Positions 51,245 to 59,800 of a stretch of DNA of 64,000 bases are shown here, one piece after another. The stretch spans positions 248,001 through 312,000 of the forward strand of contig JAFCMP010000021.1 in assembly GCA_017506865.1 (NCBI GenBank), in the 5' to 3' direction. This DNA is from Tribonema minus. Its lineage: Eukaryota > Sar > Xanthophyceae > Tribonematales > Tribonemataceae. Below the pieces are notes generated by a model. The model was not told where the DNA came from. It worked only from the letters and a program-made list of their open reading frames with translations, and did not search any database. Positions within the stretch are counted from its first letter, which is position 1, and every line of letters begins with the position of its first letter. The position numbers and the translations under genes are program-made.

Positions 51245-53905
51245 GAAGTAAACTTCAAATTATATTTCAGAATACATACCCTTTAGGGTCAGTAACCATG
51301 TAGGGGAGCCTTGAACCTCCGATAGTCACCACTCACCCTACCGGTCTATGATGCTACATAATATTTGCGTGATTTACAAAAATCTGCTAAGGGTCGTACC
51401 TGTCCGATTTTGGGTCAGCCGCTCTGAAAAGTATTTCTGGCAGTACCGGATTGCAAAGTACAGACTGTTGAAGTAAGAAGTAAACTTCAAATTATACTAT
51501 TTTCAAGATACATACCCTGTAGGGTCAGTAACCATGTAGAGAACCTTGAACCTCCGATAGTCACCACTCACCCTACCGGTATAGGATGCTACATAATATT
51601 TGCGTGATTTACGAAAATCTGCTAAGGGTCGTACCTGTCCGATTTTGGGTCAGGCGCTCTGAAAAGTATTTCTGGCAGTACCGGATTGCAAAGTACAGAC
51701 TGTTGAAGTAAGAAGTAAACTTCAAATTATACAATTTCAAGATACATACCCTTTAGGGTCAGTAACCATGTAGGGGACCCTTGGGTTTAGGGTTAGGGTC
51801 AGTAACCATGTAGGGGACCCTTGAACCTCCGATAGTCACCACTCACCCTACCGGTATATGATGCTACATCATATTTGCGTGATTTACGAAAATCTGCTAA
51901 GGGTCGTACCTGTCCGATTTTGGGTCAGCCGCTCTGAAAAGTATTTCTGGCAGTACCGGATTGCAAAGTACAGACTGTTGAAGTAAGAAGTAAACTTCAA
52001 ATTATACTATTTTCAAAATACATACCCTTTAGGGTCAGTAACCATGTAGGGGACCCTTGCACCTCCGATAGTCACCACTCACCCTACCGGTATATGATGC
52101 TACATAATATTAGCGTGATTTACGAAAATCTGCTAAGGGTCGTACCTGTCCGATTTTGGGACAGCCGCTCTGAAAAGTATTTCTGGCAGTACCGGATTGC
52201 AAATTACAGACTGTTGAAGTAAGAAGTAAACTTCAAAATATACTATTTCAAGATACATACCCTTTAGAGTCAGTAACCATGTAGGGGACCCTTGAACCTC
52301 CGATAGTCACCACTCACCCTACCGGTATATGATGCTACATAATATTTGCGTGATTTACGAAAATCTGCTAAGGGTCGTACCTGTCCGATTTTGGGTCAGC
52401 CGCTCTGAAAAGTATTTCTGGCAGTACCGGACTGCAAAGTACAGACTGTTGAAGTAAGAAGTAAACTTCAAATTATAATATTTTCAAGATACATACCCTT
52501 TAGGGTCAGTAACCATGTAGGGGACCCTTGGGTTTAGGGTTAGGGTCAGTAACCATGTAGGGGACCCTTGAACCTCCGATAGTCATCACTCACCCTACCG
52601 GTATATGATGCTACATAATATTTGCGTGATTTACGAAAATCTGCTAAGGGTCGTACCTGTCCGATTTTGGGTCAGCCGCTCTGAAAAGTATTTCTGGCAG
52701 TACCGGATTGCAAAGTACAGACTGTTGAAGTAAAAAGTAAACTTCAAATTATACTGTTTTCAAGATACATACCCTTTAGGGTCAGTAGCCATGTAGGGGA
52801 GCTTTGAACCTCCGATAGTCACCACTCACCCTACCGGTATATGATGCTCCATAATATTTGCGTGATTTACGAAAATCTGCTAAGGGTCGTACCTGTCCGA
52901 TTTTGGGTCAGCCGCTCTGAAAAGTATTTCTGGCAGTACCGGATTGCAAAGTACAGACTGTTGAAGTAAGAAGTAAACTTCAAATTATACTATTTTCAAG
53001 ATACATACCCTTTAGGGTCAGTAACCATGTAGGGGAGCCTTGAACCTCAGATAGTCACTACTCACCCTACCGGTACATGATGCTAGTTAGGGGAAATACG
53101 AAAATCTGCTAAGGGTCGTACCTGTCCGATTTTGGGTCAGCCGCTCTGAAAAGTATTTCTGGCAGTACCGGATTGCAAATTACAGACTGTTGAAGTAAGA
53201 AGTAAACTTAAAATTATACTTTTTTCAAGATACATACCCTTTAGGGTCAGTAGCCATGTAGGGTAGCCTTGAACCTCCGATAGTCACCACTCACCCTACC
53301 GGTATATGATGCTAGTTAGGGGAAATACGAAAATCTGCTAAGGGTCGTACCTGTCCGATTTTGGGTCAGCCGCTCTGAAAAGTATTTCTGGCAGTACCGG
53401 ATTGCAAAGTACAGACTGTTGAAGTAAGAAGTAAACTTCAAATTATACTATTTTCAAGATACATACCCTTAGGGTCAGTAACCATTTAGGGGAGCCTTGA
53501 ACCTCCGATAGTCACCACTCACCCTACCGGTATATGATGCTACATAATATTAGCGTGATTTACGAAAATCTGCTAAGGGTCGTACCTGTCCGATTTTGGG
53601 ACAGCCGCTCTGAAAAGTATTTATGGCAGTACCGGATTGCAAATTACAGACTGTTGAAGTAAGAAGTAAACTTCAAAATATACTATTTTCAAGATACATT
53701 ACCCTTTAGGGTCAGTAATCATGCAGGGGAGCCTTGGACCTCCGATAGTCACCACTCACCCTACCGGTATATGATGCTACATAATATTTGCGTGATTTAC
53801 GAAAATCTGCTAAGGGTCGTACCTGTCCGATTTTGGGTCAGCCGCTCTGAAAAGTATTTCTGGCAGTACCGGATTGCAAAGTACAGACTGTTGAAGAAAG
53901 TAAAC
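51245..53905 (-). repeat. repeat cluster B: eleven copies of the ~235-bp repeat
   Basis: Eleven tandem units counted by the landmark CAGTACCGGATTGCAAA, at intervals of about 230-275 bp, in reverse orientation to cluster A. Units contain the T-arm-like core, the palindrome-like CCCTTTAGGGTCAG, and AAGTAAGAAGTAAACTTCAA. At about 51,780 and 52,525 the units carry an insert CCCTTGGGTTTAGGGTTAGG that duplicates the GTCAGTAACCATG segment. The ~235-bp cores differ by few substitutions, so the array is young or homogenised. No coding capacity. Confidence 0.92.
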
Positions 53906-54003
53906 GACACCACAAATAGTCAAGCCACAGGTCTTTGTGAGAACCAGCATAGCATGCACAAATGCCATGAGAATTACATGTTTGGATGGTTCACATCAAT
54001 GCA

Positions 54004-54414
54004 TTAAGAAGGCAACCAGTTCTTGTGACTCGACAACACGAGAACCGGCGCAGATGCCGTGCATGGCCTGCAGCGACAGCGGCACCCCAGCGCCCATGCG
54101 CCGATGTACAGCTTCTTGCAGAAGAGTGCACTCCTGCCAGCCCCCCCCACCTTTGGCCCGTGCTCACATGCCGCATCGATCACTGCTCCACGTCGTTCCG
54201 ATGTGCTGAGCGCGTTCATCACTATCTGAGAGCACACCGGCGTTGGCGGCGGGCACACTATGGGGGCTGGGCACACTGTGGCTGGGCACACAGCGGGGGC
54301 CGAGGGCACATTCGGTGGCGGGCATACGGGTTGCTGCGGGCATCACTTGCTTTTCGGACAGGCACCAACACATGCAACGCAGAAGGCAGCCAGCAGTAGA
54401 TGCGCAATATTCAT
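54004..54414 (-). CDS. secreted Cys/Pro-rich protein with in-frame TGA after the signal peptide
   Basis: ATG 54414 opens MNIAHLLLAAFCVACVGACP, a clear signal peptide, and meets TGA at 54,343-54,345 (codon 24). The same frame then reads CPQQPVCPPPNV, then CPATVCPAPIVCPPPTPVC, then a soluble part with further Cys, to the stop at 54,004. The signal peptide and Cys/Pro repeats fit one secreted protein, so the TGA lies inside the gene. CGA-to-TGA is one possible cause. No family is recognised. Confidence 0.45.
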
Positions 54415-54555
54415 GAACTTAGTTACACATGACGTACATATATTTTCTGACGCTGCGCACGCACCCCCCTCATGGTATGCGACTCTGTTGCAGGAGCGAA
54501 AAACAGGGCGTGAATATGCCACAGAGATCTGGTCCGTCGCAGAACTGGTGACGCT

Positions 54556-54810
54556 CTACAGCTGCGGTGTCGGTGTCGGCGCTCTGAGCTCGTCCATCTC
54601 GTCTCGCATCTGCATGAGTCCCGTCAGAGCAGGATATATATCTGGCCTGGATGTAAACAGCAGCCGCAGCATCTGTTTGCCATCATCGTCGGTGTCTGCC
54701 GCGCCCATCCTCGAATTGAAGTCCTGCTCCTTCAAAATCACGTCGAGGGTCTGAACGAGGGTCAAGAACTGCTCGACGGAGTGAAAGCGCTTGCTTGTAT
54801 CACCTTCTTT
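54556..54810 (-). pseudogene. truncated paralogue of the 47,180-48,786 gene
   Basis: The segment FLTLVQTLDVILKEQDFNSR followed by DTDDDGKQMLRLLF is about 80 percent identical to the middle of the gene at 47,180-48,786 (FLVLIQTLDVYLKNQDFNAR). Both flanks lack homology; the frame ends soon after. It is an internal fragment left by duplication or deletion. Confidence 0.65.
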
Positions 54811-56576
54811 TACTGAAACTTCCACAGGTGCCCCCTCTCCTGCAGGCCACCATCGATCGCCTTGTACAATGTCGAATAAGAAATACGATACTTGGTCGTC
54901 ACCTCCGACAGAGAGTTATATGTTGCAACAACGTCACCGGTGGCAGGGTCGATCTTTATGAAGCGATGGTCAGTCATCCTGTTTTGCCGGGTGTGGGGGA
55001 TCTCTCCACCACTGTTGACAAACTCATCAATCATTTCCTTGGTGCACTTGCTGAGGGGAATGTACTTGCGCCCCCGTACAAGCAGGCCGGCTTTGATGTT
55101 AGCGTACAGCCTCCCACCTGTGCTGGCCATGCCCAGTTCATCGGCAATGTCTCGACGCGAGCAGTAAGCTTTGTCGATCTTCTCTTCATGGGCGTCCAGT
55201 CGGGCCAATGCTCCTACGCTGACCTCAACCTTGGGCTGTGTCTCTCCGATGTTGACAAACATTTCAGGATCGCATTCTCTGTCAATGTAGTTCCATCTGT
55301 GCCCGATGTATGCGACGTGGTCGGTGATGGCACTGTTCACGCCAAACCTTGACACCACGCCGAGGCTCTCGTCCCGAAGCATATCACTCATGCAGTTGTA
55401 TGTCTTGATCCATGTATGTCCATCGGTACTGTACTGTTGCACCCTGCGTCCACGTGATTCCTCACTGTACTGCTGGACCTTGAGTGCACGTGATGATATC
55501 TCCAGAGAGCTGCTGGCAACATTAGTGTCCTCATCCATGTCCTCAGGTTCAGATGAGTCGCTCGCAATGTGTGAATCAGCTGCTGACGTGGTGGCATCAG
55601 CCCCTTCTGGTATGGCGACATGAGTTTCAGCTGGCATGGTGGCCTGCACCGCTGCTGGTATCGCGGCGCCTGCGCCTAGCTGCTCAGTGCGCTCCAACAG
55701 TAGGGACATGTTACTCTCAATTGTCTTGAGTCGCTTCTCAACCGGATTATCGATTTTTCTGCAGTACTGATTGCGGTGGTAGTAGCGCGCTATGTGGAGG
55801 ACTCTTTGGAGCTCATCATCAGTGACCATGAAGGCCTCTGTTGATCTCGCGTCGCCAACTATGTCCCCTGTGTGCTGCAGCTTCTTGATGTCCCTATGCT
55901 TCTGCAGTATTCTCTCCATCAACACCATCTGCTTAACTTTCTCTTTGGCATCCAATGTGGGGTCACACTCATAACATTGGATGACATAAAAGTCGCCACC
56001 CTTGTACTTGTTCCTCTGCTCAACCGAACGCCGTCGTACATCATTTGATGATCCTATCTTGATAATTGTCTTGTCACCAACCCCAATAATTTTGGCAACG
56101 TAAACGACATCTTTTCCTTCGAAAGCCACAATCATGGTATCGTGACGCACAGAGTCCTGGCAGCTTTCGTACTTGAGTTTGAGAGTGGCCTCGGTGGTTG
56201 CAGTTGCCTCTGCTACAGCATCTTGCTTCATCTTCTCAATCTCATCATCGAGCACATACTGTCCAGTGTTGTTGATAGCGTCAATGACGTCACACAGCCA
56301 CTCCTGAAATGGAGCCGCCTCAGGCTTTCGAGACCGCATGAGGAGTTTGTACATGCCGCGCTCTGTCAAGTATGTGGCTTGCTGGGTCCCACCAAGAGTG
56401 GAAGTACTGCTTACGACCCTCTCTTTTTCGTTAAAGCCCTCCATAGACATGCGAAAATTGGTGAGTTTTAGCACCTTCCCCACATCAGACGCCTTGAACG
56501 TAGGCTTGCCATCGCGCATAACCACATGCACGTCGTACCTGGCATCACCGAACGCAAATGTCTTGAGCACGTCCAT
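54810..56576 (-). CDS. BRO-N protein with GIY-YIG-like middle domain
   Basis: 588 residues from ATG 56576 (MDVLKTFAFGDARYDVHVV); the frame is open to ATG 56765. Residues ~1-110 are a BRO-N DNA-binding domain: GKPTFKASDVGKVLKLTNFR, then LTERGMYKLLMRSRKPEAA and FQEWLCDVI. A coiled coil follows. Residues ~145-215 (VVYVAKIIGVGDKTIIKIGS, then R..SVEQRNKYKGGDFYVIQ) resemble the T5orf172 / GIY-YIG-like domain. The C-terminal third has NUMOD-like repeats (YNSLSEVTTKYRISYSTLYK). Such proteins are expanded families in giant viruses and may bind DNA or regulate transcription. Confidence 0.8.
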   Translation of the reverse strand: MDVLKTFAFGDARYDVHVVMRDGKPTFKASDVGKVLKLTNFRMSMEGFNEKERVVSSTSTLGGTQQATYLTERGMYKLLMRSRKPEAAPFQEWLCDVIDAINNTGQYVLDDEIEKMKQDAVAEATATTEATLKLKYESCQDSVRHDTMIVAFEGKDVVYVAKIIGVGDKTIIKIGSSNDVRRRSVEQRNKYKGGDFYVIQCYECDPTLDAKEKVKQMVLMERILQKHRDIKKLQHTGDIVGDARSTEAFMVTDDELQRVLHIARYYHRNQYCRKIDNPVEKRLKTIESNMSLLLERTEQLGAGAAIPAAVQATMPAETHVAIPEGADATTSAADSHIASDSSEPEDMDEDTNVASSSLEISSRALKVQQYSEESRGRRVQQYSTDGHTWIKTYNCMSDMLRDESLGVVSRFGVNSAITDHVAYIGHRWNYIDRECDPEMFVNIGETQPKVEVSVGALARLDAHEEKIDKAYCSRRDIADELGMASTGGRLYANIKAGLLVRGRKYIPLSKCTKEMIDEFVNSGGEIPHTRQNRMTDHRFIKIDPATGDVVATYNSLSEVTTKYRISYSTLYKAIDGGLQERGHLWKFQ

Positions 56577-56888
56577 AGTGAATGTGAGGGCCTCAATGCT
56601 GATGCGCCAATATTTTCTTCGTAGCACCTGGAACGCAGTGACGTGAGGTCTTGCTGTGTCAATCGGGATTGTGATTGTTATGCCGTACAGGATATTCAAT
56701 ATCATGGTGTCATCAATTTGTATGTGAGGACTGTATCTGTGTGCACCCAGAACCTGAATGGACATGATTTGGAGTGACGAAGTAGCTCATTCTGAATGAA
56801 CCAATGTTATGAATGAACCAACGTTTCATCAGCGCTGTTTATTTTCTGTTTGTATCTACAACCGAGCATATAGACTCTTTTTGAAACA

Positions 56889-59800
56889 ATGACGGCATAA
56901 TTCCTGAATACCGTCAACAGGGGGCGGCGGGCCCGTGAGGGTCCTTTCAACGAAGGGTGACATAACGTCCTGCCGTGGTACCCCCTAGTCGGCCTTGTGC
57001 ATCGTGCTAGCTTACGTTACAAAGTAAGCCAAGTGGTCACAGGTGGTACGCCAGCGATAGCTGACACCTAAGAGTAACCGCAAGGGTACTCAAACAGGCA
57101 AGACCCAAGAAAACGTGTCAAAATTCATGTGCAAAGTGGACAAGACCGTCGGTTCTCGTGCCCCGCGAGGGATGCAGCAGGATCGCTACAGACTGGATCC
57201 TGGATCGGTGTTCTGCCTTCCTAAAAAGGCCAGAATGCTTAATGTACAGTCGACCCGCGGCAAGTTGGCTTTCAGAGAAGTAAGTCCGCGAGCCGGTGCG
57301 CAAGTGATTGAGCTGATTGAAAATTGAAGCTCGGGAAGCTTGCGGTCTGTATCTGCAAGGTACAGATGATTTGTGATCAGGAGGTGAATATATCACGCCT
57401 TCAACAGGGGGCAGCGGGCTTGCGAGAGTCCATCTTAAGGGCGAATAAACGCTTCTGCTGTGATACCCCCTAGTCGGCCTGCACATCGTACTAGTTGCTG
57501 CAAAAGCACAACAAAGTGGTGGCAGGTGGTACAGTGGCGACAGTCAACACCTCAAAGTAGCCAAAAGTCTATTTTGACAGGCGAGCTTTGTGAAAACGGT
57601 CAACATTCATCGTGAGGTGGACAAGACCGTCGGTTCTGGTCTCTCGTGAGGGAGACAACAGGATCGCTACAGACTGCGTCACAAAGCCGTTTTCTGCTTC
57701 TTGATTGCAGAAGGCGTAATGTACAGTCGGCCCCCAGTAAGTTGGCTTCCGCAATGAAGGAGGTCCGCGAGCCGGTGCTTGTGTGATTGAGCTGATTGAA
57801 AATTGAAGCTCGGGAAGCACAAGGCCCATACCTAGGAGACTTAGATGCGCATGAAGTTGCACTGGGCCTCCTCAAGTATGGGTGACAATTGGTGATTCAG
57901 ATAGCCGCCCGTGGCAGCCAAGATGCTGTCCTTAACGATAACCCCACTCACACTCTCTTCAAAGCAGTGCACACGAGGTTCACTTCGTGCGCCTTAGACG
58001 ACGAGTTCCAGGAGCTCTCTACCAGCGGCTTTGCCTCCACCAGCACTGCTACCATATCCCGCTACGGTGATCTGGTGAGCCGCATAACCCTAGAAATTGT
58101 TCTCCCCCCCCTCTCTGCCCCAGATATCCCTGACACCAGCTCCGGTGCGGGCGCCGGCGCCCATTATGCCGACACCGCCGCCTACTACGTGAACAGCATC
58201 GACTTTGCGGCTTGGGAGGATGTGATCCTCGAGATCGGCGGGTCCACCGTCGACCAGCTGTTCAGCGACTTCTGCTTCATCTATGAGGAGCTCGCCGGGC
58301 GCGCGGGCATGCGCCTCGAGGAGGCCATCGGGCGCGTGCCGTTCAGCGCCGATGTAGATGAGGACCTCGCCGAGAAGAGCGCACGTGAGCAGACCCTATA
58401 TGTCCCCCTTCCGCTGTGGTTCAGTAAGTACCAACCCGCTACATGGGGATTAGCTTTGCCTATAGTTGCACTCAGCTTCCATGAGATCAAGCTGAAGCTG
58501 AAGACCCGTTCCATCGCCGAGTGCGTCTCCGTAGTTTACAAGGACAGCGCCGGCGACTGGCGCCTGTCCGACCTAGCCCCTATCAACGCCACCACAGGCA
58601 CCGCGCTCGTCAACAGCGACATGAAGCTGCGGCTCCTAGTGAGCTTCGTTTATTTAGATGTGACAGAGCGCAACGCTATGAGCAGTGTTGCCCATTCTTT
58701 CCTCATAAACGTAACTCAGCGCCAGGTGATGGCCGTCGCCGCCGGATCGTTCTCGAAGATTGAAAACAAGCTGTTTTTCAACCACCCGTGTTCCTCGCTC
58801 CTTTGGTACATGCGACCCCAGGACTGGAACCTGGAGGGCGGCCGCCGCCGTTTTTCGTGCGGATACAAGGACAGATTTGACTTTAGTCATCAGGAACAGG
58901 GGACGGTGGACGCCACCAAGGGCCTCGCTTGGGGCGACACCGTTGACCCTATCACGACGGCCTCGCGTTCTTTAAACGGTCACCAACGCTGGCCACAGGA
59001 CCAGAACGCAGTATATTTCCGCGTGTTGACGCCCTATACGAGCTGGCGAACGATGCCCACGACCAACATATACACGTACTCCTTTGCGCTGCAGGCTCAA
59101 GACTGGCAGCCGACAGCGCACCTCAACATGTCACGCCTAAAAAAAACTGGGCTGAAAAACGGTAGGGATGCAGGAAGTGAGATAACTGCATCAAAAAACC
59201 GATTAGTGGTCTCAATTAAAATCCACAGCCGTTAGTGATGTGTACAAACCCGTACACGTTGCGACATTGCCAAATTGCGGGAAACCCCTTAGTCTTGACT
59301 ACCACTTCATGTGAGAAATCGCATGAAGGAACACGGTTAATGGCCGTACACAAAGGTAACAATGTCAAGAATTTTGGGCAACCCGCAGCCAAGCTCCTAA
59401 CCTCGCCATGTGAGAGTACGGAGAAGGTTCAACGACTAAATGGTAATGGGTCTGAGAGGGCTCACAACCCTCTACGAAGGCTTAAGATATAGTCTAGTCC
59501 CTGATGAACAGCATTCATCACAAATATCCCGAAAGGGAGGGTATAAACGAGATCACGTGTCACTAGGACTCACATTTGCCGCTGGCATCAAGGCCAGCGA
59601 GCTCATCGCGATGGTGGAGAGCTATAATCTGTTGATAAACGATTGTCAACAACAGCAGGGCGCAGAATCGCAAGGTTCTCATGGAATCAAGAATGGACTT
59701 GATGCGCTGGTACCTGCTAGTCAGCGGCACTGTTCCCGGGCGGCTTTCGAGCCGTGGGAATGCCGTGGTACGCAAGCGACAGCTTGCACCTAATTTGCGC

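Noticed and set aside
51778-52550. Telomere sequence (GGGTTTAGGGTTAGGG)
   Set aside because: Only single short inserts inside two repeat units, not a tandem telomeric array; probably a duplicated TAGGG phrase.
51245-53905. CRISPR array
   Set aside because: Units are ~235 bp with no short repeat/unique spacer structure; the whole unit is conserved.
51245-53905. tRNA gene cluster
   Set aside because: Only a T-arm and an acceptor-like stem can be drawn; there is no D-arm or anticodon arm of proper size.
53937-54399. Plus-strand frames at 53.9-54.4 kb
   Set aside because: They lie antisense to the signal-peptide/Cys-Pro gene and lack protein-like composition.
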